Position numbers and translations under genes: made by a program. The notes below the pieces were generated by a model. That model had not been told where the DNA came from. It did not search any database and worked only from the letters and a program-made list of their open reading frames with translations. 64,000 bases of DNA from Ditylenchus dipsaci. Lineage: Eukaryota > Nematoda > Chromadorea > Rhabditida > Anguinidae. Where the stretch lies: the NCBI GenBank assembly GCA_004194705.1, contig SADC01000582.1, positions 1 to 64,000 of the forward strand, given 5' to 3'. Position 1 is the stretch's first letter. Each line of letters opens with the position of its first letter. Below, piece after piece: positions 33,756-43,954 of this stretch.

Positions 33756-33908
33756 CAGGGCGTACCCAGGGAGGAGTGGCAGGTGGTCGGCACGTGCTCC
33801 ACCACCCTCGTCCCCACCCCGTCAGATTTTTAAAAAACGGTGTAGGTAAAATGGCCTAAAAATTCTGGTGCCCCCTCTACCCATCAGAAATTCGTGCACA
33901 CGCCACTG
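33756..33908. mobile_element. hAT MITE (153 bp), TSD CCTATATC
   Basis: Ends CAGGGCGTACCC and GTGCACACGCCACTG. Target duplication CCTATATC is perfect at 33748-33755 and 33909-33916. The CAGTGGCGT(A/G)(T/C)GCA(C)GAA-type end also occurs, unpaired, at 43479. Confidence 0.9.
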
Positions 33909-34525
33909 CCTATATCTCAACCTAGACCAAACATTCTGCAAACATTCCGTAGTTAATACAAGCTCACCTGATTCCACTTTTCAAATTTTGGTTGAGTATC
34001 CAAAAACCTTAAAATCGTCCTTTAAAATTTCCGATTTTTAGGGGTTGCAAAATAACTCCCCATGGAGAGTTAATACAGTAAATACGTTGACTTTGAATTT
34101 CAAAGTTTGAAATTCTCAACCGTTTTCAAAGACTTTATCACCACAATGCTCAAGTGTACTAAAGTGTGTGTCTTGTCCCCGATTTTTTTTACAATTTGCT
34201 TTCACTGTAAGACTTCTCCCGCAAACGTTTGTCTAAAGAACTATTTGATGGAGCAAAAAAGCAATTTTCAGAAATTGTCAAAATTTGAGACTCTAATGAT
34301 CACAACTATTTATTGACCTTTTTTTTGATTATAAATTTGGTTTACAATGGAGGGACCCTGATTGTGACCTGAGGTTCTTTTGATGAATTTTTTTTCATGC
34401 GCTTGTTCTTGTAGAGCTTGGGAGCCAGACTTGTTAGGAAGTCGGGCACACTCTAGAAGAATACGCAGAAAAAATTTCTCATCGAAGTTTTCCAAGGTCA
34501 CAGGGAGGGTCCCTCCCTTGTTAGT
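33909..34525. other. No gene seen
   Basis: Contains AGGGACCCTGATTGTGACCT near 34351 and AGGGAGGGTCCCTCCC near 34502, possible element edges. No coding region is supported. The unidentified first exon of the downstream kinase may lie here or further upstream. Confidence 0.35.
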
Positions 34526-34765
34526 ATTAGGTTGTCCGGAAAGTCCGTGCGGTTATTTTCAAAAAACTTTTTGTAGCATTGTCTTTTTTCTATGCATTTT
34601 GATATCATTTTTTTAAGTTGACCTCTTATTTTGTAGCTAAGATTGCTAGCTACAAAATGAGTGGTTAATTTAAAAAGTGTGGTTATAAAATCTATAGAAA
34701 AAATACGATGCCACAAAAGGTTCTTTTGAAAATAACCGCACGGACTTTCGGAACGATCTAACAAT
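34526..34765. mobile_element. Mariner-like MITE (about 240 bp)
   Basis: Long inverted ends TTAGGTTGTCCGGAAAGTCC and complement continue through GTGCGGTTATTTTCAAAA, then arms around a short centre near 34640. The terminal pattern and TA-rich flanks fit mariner. Confidence 0.85.
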
Positions 34766-34813
34766 TACTGCCAAGTTTTCATCTTATTCTACGGAATACA
34801 TGTTCTTATTCAG

Positions 34814-37800
34814 TGAAACCTAATCGTTTAAACACTAAACTAGCAAGTGCTTCTCGTAGAATTGAATTAGAGCCTGCTGACTTCAACAGAAAGGTTAAAC
34901 AAATCGGAGAAGGCACTTCAGGCCAGATATTCGAAGTAAAAGCTAAAAATACATATCTCAAAGATCAAAAATTTGTCATGAAAGAAACAAACATCTCCAA
35001 CCTCACAGGCGTAGCCTATGATTCCGCACTTAACGAGGTCGCAGTTGCTTCGCATCTTAAAGATCACTACAATCCAGACTCTCACATCATTAAAATTATA
35101 TGTTTAGACCAGGTAAGAGCTTTCAGTTTTACAGTCAAACCTTAATAAACGGGCACCCCCAAAAGTTCGTTCCCCGCTGGGTCCAACACTTTTTTTTAGC
35201 TCGATTTTCAAAGCTTTTTTTTTAATTCTGTTCTGACAGTTCGGTCCCAAATATCGCAAGGATTCCGATTTTACCGATCTTTTTTCAGAATCCGAAAACT
35301 TTTTTCTCTAAAAAGCAAAACCTCGATAAAAGGGCACCCTATTTCTGAAATAGGTGCCCGTTTATAAAGGTTTTGCTTTTTTAGAGAAAAAAGTTTTGGC
35401 ACTTGTGCACATGGGGGGGGGCTTTTTTGGTTAACTGTAAATATGGTTTAAACGTCTCCTAAGTAATTTTTATACGCCAGAAACGATAAAAAAAAGTTGT
35501 TTCCTAACAATTTCCGCACTAAAAAGTAAAGTTCTTAACAAAAAGTTAGTTACCAAAGATTGACCAGCTGCCTTGCTCCCTCAAGGTAATTAAACCAGAA
35601 TGGGTACCTATACATCTTAAAAAAAACAAAAAAAATGGAATTCGAACATAGTTTTGTTAGCTGGGGCCACCGCATAAAAAAACTCTGGTATGCATATTGT
35701 TTTTATGCATCCAGAGTTACTTCGAGTGATTGGTGTCTAAGGTATGTGGGTATGTGCATCTCAACTCCAAGCCCCCTGCACCCCCGAAGGGGCGCAGGGG
35801 GCTTGGTTGCTTGGGGTTGAGATGCGCACACTCACTTATCTTAGACATGAGTCCGAGAGAGACTCTTGATTGTACATGCATTAAAGACTCTTTTTGCCCA
35901 GCTCCAGTGACCAAAAGGTGGTAGGATACCTTAATATAAAGTTCTCGGATTCTAAAAAAAAGATCGGTGAAATCGGAATCCTTACGATATTTGGGACCGG
36001 GCTGTCAGAATAGAATTCAAAAAAAGCTTTGAGAATTGAGCTGAAAAAAGTGTCGGACCTAGCTGGGATACGAACTTTCGTGGGTAATAAAACACATTTA
36101 TGCTGATTTTAGTTGGGCAATCCACATGTTGAAAACGAATATAACAGCAAATATCGTATGGTAATGGAGTATATAGATGGTCTAAATATGGAGGAATTTT
36201 ATTTCCCAGCATATGAATGCGACCAAGAAATAAAAAATAGATATATTGAAGAGCAGGGTTATCAGGCTTTGCTAAATTTGTCTAAAGAAATATTGCGGAA
36301 CGTAGCAATTGCTCTTCACTATTTGCACTGCATAGGAGTAGTTCATGGAGATGTGAAACCAGAGAATGTGATGATTGAATTTAAAAATGGTACACCCTCA
36401 TACGAAGCAAAGGTTGTGGTTTTTGACTAGTTTCTAAAACTAAGCAGCAGAACTACAGTCAGTTCTCTATAAACGGACCCTCAAGGGACCGAGCCTAAAA
36501 GGAGGAGACAATTTTTCTTAGGGCTTATTTGACATCCCTATTTTTAAGCATTTAAACATCATTTGAACCAACACTAAGCGAATCTGTATAAAACGAGTTA
36601 AATCATGTTTTTTTTGTCATCGCTAAGCCTTCGAAAACTAAAATATCTCCAAATCAACTAAGTTGTGTGTAACTTATCCCATCAAATAAATTATTCACCC
36701 CATATTATTCACCCCAGGCGCTGCCGCCACCGCCGGTGGCGGGGTGAAGAGGCGGCGGTGGTGGCGGCAAGTGGAAGGAAGGCGGCAGCAGCGGCGCAAA
36801 GGTTTAGCAATGCCATAATTTTAGACTATAATTCAACAGGACCAATCATTTATACCCCCTCTTTTTTAAATGAATCCCTGAAAACCAGTTTTTATTAACT
36901 TTTAGCAACTCTGGCATGATATTCTACGCGTAAGCTAGACTTTTTAGAATAAATAGCGGTGGCGCCGCCGGCCCAGCCACCAGGCGAGGAGCCGCCGGTG
37001 GCGATGGTGTCGAGCGTAATTTGCTGGGCTGCCAAAGCTTATTTGTGACCTTTTGGAAGAATGCAGATTACGTAGTAAGCAGATCAAGTAGGTAAAAGCT
37101 CCGAAAATAGTTAACAAAGGCCAAAAAACCGATTCTCGGAACTGATCAAAATCTCGGGAATTCACGTATTACAACCATTTTTGACCGCATTTTTATAATA
37201 AAACCAATATTTTGACTCCCGAAAATGACCAGTTAAGCGCAGAAAAAATTTAACTTTTTTTAAAAAATAATTTGGCCAGAAATGGGTTAAAGATTCCGTC
37301 TGTCTTCTTTCGGTCTTTTTCGTATTTATTTTTTTGTATTTTTTTTGTATTTACAACGAGAGTTGACTGTGTATGTCTGCCCAGCACTAAAGATTATCAT
37401 TCAGTTACTCGATTTTGGATTATCATTTTTCAAAACGGCAAAAGGAATCCGTGGAACAATGCCGTATTATAGCCCTGAAGTTTTCGGCGATAATGTAAGA
37501 GTTTCTGTTTGCACTCCTCAGTTCAAATTTCACATTAATACATAAGTTTTTTTAGAGTTACTCTTACTCTATTGATTGGTGGTCTTTTGGAGTAATGATG
37601 TGCAAGATTTTTACTGGTGAATTTCCTGTAAAATTGGATGAAATGAATGAAAGGCAAGCCGTGAGCTTCATGCGAAATTACGAAACTCAAGGACCAGACA
37701 TTGTTTGAAATTCTTGATACCGAAAAAAATTTTGTTTCACAATTTTCAGGATGAATTTCTTGAAAAACACCGAAACAAAATTCCCTCAAATGCCATTTCG

Positions 37801-37899
37801 TTGATACACTGTTTGTTAGCAAAAAGAAGAAAAAATAGATGTGGGAAGACACTAGCAAAAGAACTGGAACAAATAATTAATCATGATTATTTTAAATAA
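34814..37899 (+). CDS. Serine/threonine protein kinase, HGD-type (5' end missing)
   Basis: Exons: 34814-35112, 36113-36412, 37405-37494, 37556-37702, 37750-37899; GT/AG introns and all four internal junctions in phase 0. About 328 codons are visible. Kinase landmarks in order: glycine loop GEGTSG, VAIK lysine in FVMKE, helix C glutamate in LNEVAVASHL, catalytic loop VVHGDVKPENVM, magnesium loop LLDFGLS, activation-segment end YYSPE, and helix F DWWSFGVMM. The arginine of HRD is glycine, so this is a non-RD kinase that should not depend on activation-loop phosphorylation in the usual way; Asp, Lys and Asn of the catalytic loop and the DFG remain, so activity is likely. No in-frame ATG lies in the first exon, which opens at a TTATTCAG acceptor, so at least one upstream exon is unseen. 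The 1-kb introns hold repeats. Family not assigned. Confidence 0.92.
35129..36090. repeat. Pogo-like foldback in kinase intron 1, with nested element
   Basis: Arms at 35129-35300 (ACAGTCAAACCTTAATAAAC, then TTCGTTCCC and GGTCCAACACTTTTTTTTAG) and 35935-36085 are inverted. Between them lie a tight inverted pair of GGTGCCCGTTTAT type (35310-35400) and a full copy of the CTTAGACAT palindromic element (35640-35930, hairpin CCCCCTGCACCCCCGAAGGG). Nested insertion is the simplest reading. Confidence 0.75.
36453..37270. repeat. Repeats in kinase intron 2, GC-rich island
   Basis: A pogo-like end ACAGTCAGTTCTCTATAAAC lies at about 36455. 36716-36800 and 36957-37020 are unusually GC-rich (GGCGGCGGTGG and GCGCCGCCGG units, roughly inverted). 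TTTGACCGCATTTTTATAA near 37180 is shared with 13.8 and 14.27 kb. No gene is seen inside. Confidence 0.6.
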
Positions 37900-37966
37900 T
37901 GAAATTTTTTGATAAATTTTTAACAATTTAACAAAATTTTAACAAACTGACTTTTTAATCCACACG

Positions 37967-38118
37967 CCCTGTTGTTTTTCTCATATATTTTTCTCTTCCA
38001 TTGCTGCATTGTACCGTTATTATTTTCATGTCATTTTTTTATCTTTCTAGCAAAATGAGCCGTGAATTTCTCATATGAAAAATATATGAGAAGAACAACA
38101 GGGGGACCAAGGCAAATA
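37967..38118. repeat. Inverted repeat ending CAACAGGGGGACCAAGGC
   Basis: The left end GCCCTGTTGTTTTTCTCATA is matched by the right-hand TATGAGAAGAACAACAGGGG. The right end continues into GACCAAGGC, the motif shared by about a dozen sites in the window. Lies just downstream of the kinase stop codon. Confidence 0.7.
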
Positions 38119-38689
38119 AAATAGTATAGGGCCCAAAATTTCAATCAAGTGTTTAGCTTGACAGCTTGACAGCTGCTTTGCATTATGAGCTACAAAACTC
38201 ATTTTACAAAAAAATTTTGAAATCTAAGTGTTGAGATATGGCCTTTTGAAAGAAAATCAATTTTTTTTCGAAACGACAAAGAAATTAGAAAAAATCCTAA
38301 AAAATTGAATTTTTGCAAATTTCAAGAAATTTATTTTCTTTCAAAAGGCCATATCTCAAAGCAAATATTTGCAAAAATTATTCTATAAAATGGGTCTTTT
38401 AGCTCTTAAACTGCGCTACAAAATAAAGCAAATATGCTGCCGTCGCGCCATTTCGATTGGTCACGTTGCACCAATTGTAACTTTTTTTTAGAAATATTTT
38501 ATGTGGCGAGTTTGTACTCATTTGAAAGCTATCCAAATGACATAGGACTTTATTATTTTTAAAGTTGGAGTTTGCTGCGAAAAAGTTCGAGGTTTTGCCT
38601 CTTGAAGTTGAAAATTGGGGCTTTATTGGAAAATATAATGAGGGGTTCCGTTGCATCATCTGTATCTTTTTCTTGTAAAAGTATGTTAT
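38119..38689. other. No gene; foldback fragment
   Basis: About 38225-38355 is a loose foldback (TGAGATATGGCCTTTTGAAA and complement). The 187-codon minus-strand frame that starts at 38962 and runs here crosses the TACCGTATTT-family element end and repeats and is not a gene. Confidence 0.45.
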
Positions 38690-39477
38690 TACCGTATTTC
38701 CTCTAATTAGCCTACATGTCGGTTTATTTTCTAACCTTCCTCTGGGTGTCGGTTTATTAGAGGGTGTCGGTTCATTAGAGGGTGTCGGTTTGTTTTCAAA
38801 CCTCGCCGCATAGAAGCACAGCAGCAGAAGCATGTTAAAAAACAATTTTATTAGTAATCTCAACCAACATTCAACAAATATTTTAAACAAATAAGGAGTA
38901 GCTTCCAAGTTCATTTTCATCGAGTGAGCGGTCGCTGGCAAATCCATTCTCATTTTTTTCATCTGAGTCGGCTACTTCAATTGGCGGGAGATCTTCAGCG
39001 AAAAAACGGGAATCTTGTAGCATCTGAAATCCTTCGGCACTGGTCCGGTTTCTTTAAAGCAATGTATCAAATTATCCGTTGGCTCTCCTGCTTCACCCAA
39101 TCAATGACTGTCGTTCGACTGATGTTGAACTTTTTGCTGGCGGCTTTCTTCGAGATTTGCTTTGCGTGCTTGATCACTGTGAGCTTCCATTCGGTTGAGT
39201 AGGCCTTGTGTTTTCTGGATATAGCTTGTTGCTCGTCTCCGCTATCGCTTCTATGGGAAATAGCGCTTCCATAGTTTTCTTGAATTTGTTCCATCAATTT
39301 ACTTAAATAAATAATTAGGAACAATTCAACAAACGCCTAAAGAGATAACAGTCATAAAAGAAGTACTGGATGGACGAAAAACGACAGCTTTGTCGTCATA
39401 AGACTAAAAGTTCTTGAAAACGCTTTTCGGGGTGTCGGTTTATTAGAGGGTGTCGGTTTTTTAGAGGAAATACGGTA
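38690..39477. mobile_element. Pogo-like element (788 bp) encoding an HTH domain
   Basis: TA-bounded inverted ends ACCGTATTTCCTCTAATTAG and CTAAA-type complement (AGAGGAAATACGGTA), with subterminal GTGTCGGTTTATTAGAGG repeated at both ends. It is the only family member in the window with a convincing ORF (next entry), so it may be the closest relative of the autonomous element that moves the MITEs at 12112, 20223, 49471 and 55258. Confidence 0.85.
39067..39292 (-). CDS. Helix-turn-helix DNA-binding protein of a pogo-like transposon
   Basis: The minus-strand frame from ATG at 39292 encodes about 74 residues: an N-terminal polar region (MEQIQENYGS, DSGDEQQ) and then KAYSTEWKLTVIKHAKQISK followed by KAASKKFNISRTTVIDWVKQ. 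This is the pattern of CENP-B/pogo or Brinker-type HTH domains (aromatic-S/T-x-E-x-K-L..V..A, then A.KF.IS..TV..W). The domain binds transposon ends in this superfamily. No DDE catalytic domain follows, so the element encodes at most the DNA-binding part; an unseen intron could continue it. Confidence 0.65.
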
Positions 39478-39659
39478 TGCGAGTTTGTACTTATTTGAAA
39501 GCCCTTCGAACGGTGTAAGATCTTTATAAAACTTTAATGATGATTTGCATAGTGACGAATCAATTACTTAGGAAGCTGTGTATTCTAATATATATACATA
39601 AGCTTCAATCAAATTTTTACGGTATATATGTCTTTTTCTCCTTATAGAGCCACCAGTGA

Positions 39660-40460
39660 AGTTATTTTGGCACTTTTGGCGTTGGCCCCACTCCCCTGAA
39701 CTTTCGAAAAGTAACCCAAAAATACCTTCTAATCTTGTTTTTTCTGTTCAATACGATAAAAGAAACATTTATAATCAGTTTCTAATAAAAAAAACTAACT
39801 ATTTTTTTCACAAAAAATTGACTTAAAGTCTTCTAAGGTAAATGGTCTTTTAGGGTATTTTTAGTAATTTTTAGTCGCATAAGATTAGATTAGGCTTAAG
39901 CTTTAGGCAAGGGTAGGCCAGCATATGTTAGGACGGACTCAAACATGTTTTACTTCTTTAGTGTTCGAAAAGCATGTTTGAGCCCGTCCTAACATACGCT
40001 GGCCTACCTGGCCTAAGCCTTAATGTCTAAGCCTAAAAATTACCAAAAATACCCTAAAAAGACCATCTACCTAAGACGACTTTAAAGGGGCATGCCCACG
40101 CTAATAAGAGGAATTTTTTTCCTAATCATTGAACTTCTGTACGTATTTTTTAACTTGGTTTATAACAAAACCATACCTAAAATTAAATTCTAGGCCTTGT
40201 TTTGTTAGAAACCAAGTAAAAAAATCCGTACAGAAGTCGAATGATTGGGAAAAAATTTTGAATTCCCGGGCACCACCTCTTATTAGCGTGGGCATGCCCC
40301 TTTAAGTCAATTTTGTGAAAAAAATAGTTAGTTTTTTGATTAGGAACTGATTAGAAATGTTTCTTATATCGTATTGAACAAAAAAACCAGTTTAGAAGGT
40401 ATTTTCTGGTTATTTTTTCGAAAGTTCAGGGGGCCCCAACGGCATAAGTGTCGTTATTTT
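39660..40460. repeat. Large foldback with TTAA element in its right arm
   Basis: Arms CACTCCCCTGAACTTTCGAA (left) and TTCGAAAGTTCAGGGGGCCC (right) are inverted and about 400 bp long. The inner arms contain TAGGCTTAAGC, TAGGCCAGCATATGTTAGGA and complement. The right arm is interrupted by the element at 40086-40301. Confidence 0.9.
40086..40301. mobile_element. TTAA-flanked MITE with internal empty site
   Basis: TTAA at 40082-40085 and 40302-40305; inverted ends AGGGGCATGCCCACGC and GCGTGGGCATGCCCCT. The left arm of the host foldback preserves the uninterrupted target (ACTTAAAGTC near 39821, single TTAA), showing one TTAA was duplicated upon insertion. Confidence 0.92.
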
Positions 40461-40509
40461 TAAATTTATCTTGAGACTTTTGGGTGCTCAAGCAAAACCG
40501 ACCCGATCA

Positions 40510-41225
40510 CGGAAGACCAGACCAGATTAGTAACGACCGCCACGTTGATCAACCGTTTGATTAGGATCTTTTCGTAATGATTTGGTTGATCAACCGGTTG
40601 ATCAAATGGTCAGTTAGTAGGTTAATTTTGGTGAAATTTTCTGTTTTTTCTCACCGGTTGATTGAAAATTTCTGGTAATCAACCGCCACATCAACCATCC
40701 ACCGGTTGATTGATTTTCGGTTGATCAACCGGTTGAGAAAGGTCATCAACCGGTGGCCCACCGACGAATAAACCGGTTGATAACGCCGGTTGATTGGCCA
40801 GGACTGGACCACATCAGACCAGACCGGTCTGATCCGGTCTAGACTTAATTTTTTTTTCAAATCAGAGATATTTGCCAAAATTTGCGAAAGGCAGTTTTTG
40901 CAGTCAGACAACTGATTTTATTTCATTTCTATGAAATATTCCAAGTCAAACCGGATAAGACCAGATTTGACTTCATATTTTTTAATGAGACATACTTCTA
41001 ACTTTGAGTCTAAATTTCGTAGGGAAAAAGTTTTTACAGCTATATAAAAAGTTTTATTTTATTTTTTTATACCAAACATTTTAGATTAGACTGTATTAGA
41101 CCGTATAAAAGCAGATCAGACCAAAAAAAGACTATCAAAAATATATATTTAGTCTAGACCCAATCAGACCGGTCTGGTCTTCCGCGGTCTGGTCTGGTCT
41201 TGGTCTGGTCTTTGCCCACCTCTGT
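40510..41225. repeat. hAT-like low-complexity region (GACCAGACC, GGTTGATCAACC)
   Basis: 40540-40800 is an array of GGTTGATCAACCGGTTGAT palindromes bordered by GACCAGACCAGA repeats. The right side ends GGTCTGGTCTTTGCCCACCTCTG at about 41222, whose complement CAGAGGTGGGCAAAGACC is a typical hAT terminus. The left end is unclear. Confidence 0.65.
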
Positions 41226-41808
41226 CACTTTTACGTGTTTACTTTTAATTTGGTTTCGCTATTTTATATACCACCGACAAAATAGGAAGACGAATTCGGC
41301 GAATCTGCCATCACCCAAACCTAGATACAGTTAAGTCCCGGTAAACTGCGTAAATATAAGATTTTAATCTGCAGCTGCGTACCAACCTTTTTTATTCTAA
41401 CTTTTTAGTCCTTCACTGGTGTTCTAGTCCGGAGACCACAAGAATTCTGATTTTGTTAGTCTTTTCTGTAAATGACCAACGATTTTACGGGAGTTCAAGA
41501 TATAGTCGCTAACTTTTTAAAGTTTCATTTCAATTCATCATTGTTAATAGTTCTACTACGAAAAAAGACTTCGAAAAAGAATAATTTATGTTTTGTTTGA
41601 ATAAAAAATTGTAAAAACTGTATAAGAATTGTATAAGAAGAATCGCAGTTATACACTCTGTTATATATTAAATTTACTGTTTATTTTTACTTTTAGTTCG
41701 CACTATACACATATATAAAAACAATTCAAGAGACACAGAAGATGAGGATTTGTGGAGTAGACAATCCATCTGGCTCTATATGTCTTTGCACCGCTCCCGA
41801 AAAAAACT
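41226..41808. other. No gene seen
   Basis: AT-rich; an ACAGTTAAGTCCCGGTAAAC pogo-like end lies at about 41329. No open frame of substance. Confidence 0.4.
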
Positions 41809-42186
41809 TGCCTTGGTTCCCCTGTTGATTTTTTTTGCAAATTTTCTTAAAATTTTTCTTAGTCAGCCCAGTTGTTTTTTTGCAATTTTCTTACTCATTT
41901 GTTGCTTTTGAATGTTTTTTTGTCATATTTGTGACCCTTTTCACATAAATCCTCCATTAATATGTACTTCTTTCATGCCTGACAAGTATTTTTGTAATCT
42001 AATAAATATGAAGCTGAAAACACAATATACCCTGCTATTATTACTTTGCGTGACAGCAATGTCGAAACTTTGTAAAAAATGAAAAACTTTGGAGATTTTT
42101 TTTTTTAATTTGTCAAAAGCAGCAAGGACCCCAAGTCAAATTTTGAAAAATTGCGAAAAAAGACGAAAGGGGACCAAGGCACTTTT
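41809..42186. repeat. Segment bounded by inverted CCTTGGTTCCCCTGTTG motifs
   Basis: GCCTTGGTTCCCCTGTTGAT at about 41809 faces AAAGGGGACCAAGGCAC at about 42170. This is one of two convincing paired occurrences of the motif (with 37967-38118). The right member also exists in the duplicated copy at about 24660; the left lies outside the duplicated segment. Confidence 0.55.
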
Positions 42187-43330
42187 TTGCGGGAGGGGTG
42201 AGAACACAGATAGAGCCGACAGTCTTATTAGTTTTGTTGAAAAGCAATCCTTTCTGTAAATGACAGTTTTTGAATTGACTGGAACCTAATTGCTGACTTT
42301 TGCTACCCCCTCTCTAAAAATGAGCCACCATAGGGACAATATATCTTAGCCCACGATTGCACTGCGTCCAACTACAGTCAAGTCTAGATTTTGCGGCAGC
42401 CTCTCCAGTCCCCACTTCCGATGCTCTACATAACAGATGCTCTGTATGACGGACAAAAAGCTAGCCCCTCCAGCGTTGACTGTATGTTTTCCATTTTTAT
42501 GAAGCTACCGGGAGCTTAATTTTAAAACCTCTCAATAGCTCCTAAAAAATTCAGTTCGATCTAGATATTTTTGGAGGCTTAACCAATTTCGTGGCTAAAA
42601 AAACGTGATTGATAGCCACATATAAGGGAAACTAGAATAACTTTAGCTTTAGACTTTTTATACTTATAACAGGAGGAGTCGGTTAGAGATGGCTTCTATT
42701 ACAGTCGAACCTCTTTATAGTGACACCCATGGGACCGACCCCTAGGTGTCACTATATCGTGGTGTCACTATATCCTATTTAGTTTCTTTGTCGGCCAACC
42801 AAATCGGGCCCGGGGTGTCACTATATCAAGGGTGTCACTATATCGGGGTGTCACTATAAAGAGGTTCTACTGTATAGCGAATATGTGATGCACAATAATC
42901 TATAAACATACTTTAGTAATTATGAGGATAAAAATGAGGATAGATAGATATATTTGTATATACACACACAATTTACAGCAGAAAACGATGAAATCGATTT
43001 GTTGTGACTAACTTTTTACATCTGTACCTTTGTTGAGAGTCTCCATTTCCCGCAAGAAAAATTTCATAGCCACTTCAGCTCCATCGATAGACTGCTCATT
43101 GATTTGCCTGATAGTAGTCTGTAAGAATGGAAATGTATATGCTTAATAAATAAAGAAGTAATCATGAATCTATAACTAATTTTTAAAAACTTGAAAAATC
43201 AATATTTTTATGATCTTTCAAGGTTGAAATAACAACTTTTTAAACCTTCAATTTTTGAAAAAAATTGAAATACTTGAAATATCGGAAGAAGCTTCAGTCC
43301 AACTTTAATTACGATAGCCTATCCTGTGCC
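41971..43330 (+). repeat. Segmental duplication, copy 2 (partner 24191-25818)
   Basis: Direct-orientation partner lacking the hAT insertion. Contains the same pogo-like MITE and the intact version of the exon at 43008-43118. After CCTATCCTGTG it continues into CTAATTGCGAG, unlike copy 1, fixing the right breakpoint. Confidence 0.95.
43008..43118 (-). CDS. Last exon of an unidentified gene (36 aa), duplicated
   Basis: After an acceptor-like TTCTTACAG the minus strand reads 36 codons to TAG: TTIRQINEQSIDGAEVAMKF then FLREMETLNKGTDVKS. Amphipathic, protein-like composition. The homologous exon in the other duplication copy has a one-base deletion, which supports real (and here retained) coding, or simply less decay. 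No upstream exon was found in the 800 bp before the zinc-finger gene's stop codon. Family not recognised. Confidence 0.4.
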   Translation of the reverse strand, partial: TTIRQINEQSIDGAEVAMKFFLREMETLNKGTDVKS

Positions 43331-43954
43331 TAATTGCGAGCCAAAAAAAACAAAAGCCCAAGGCAAAAAAATTGTTATAAAAATTGATATTTGATCAAAG
43401 AATCTTTTATTGCCTTTTTATTGCTAGTCTTTTTTGTACAGCCGAGTCTTTCCAAATCGACCTCGGTTCTGTGGTCGGCAGTGGCGTACGCAGAAATTTC
43501 TGACAGGAGGGGGGCACCAGGCCATTTTAGGCCATTTTACCTACACCGTTTTGAGAAAAAGTTTAAAAGTTTTAAGTACAGACCCGACAAAAATCCATAT
43601 CCAAAATTTCCGTAAATAGATGGCAAAAGGCTATAATGAAACTTTTTTTGCATGAGAGTGCGGAGGTTTGCATTTCAGAAGGTGAGTTGCGCATCAAACG
43701 AAAGCTGAAGGTCTCCCCTTTCAGAAATACAGATGGAATGTTTAAAATGCAGAATTCAGAAAACTATAAGCCATTTTAAGTCCAGCACTCTCTTTTATAG
43801 TCAAATTTGAACGTTTTTCTCATTTTCCGCAAAAAATTTCAGAAGGCTCAATCGGACCTTTTCGGACGTTTGAAAAAAACCGTGAATCTCTTTTCAAGAG
43901 TTACCGTATTTGTTAAAAAAAATGGATCTCAGCAGAGAGGGCTAGCTCATTGCA
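43331..43954. other. No gene; unpaired hAT end
   Basis: CAGTGGCGTACGCAGAAATT at 43479 is a hAT terminus like that of 33756-33908, but its partner was not found. The remainder is the 3' flank of the minus-strand zinc-finger gene. Confidence 0.45.

Noticed and set aside
38399..38962. 187-codon minus-strand ORF
   Set aside because: It crosses the left end of the pogo-like element and adjacent repeats, and contains a PTPSNEPTPSNKPTP run produced by the tandem subterminal repeat.
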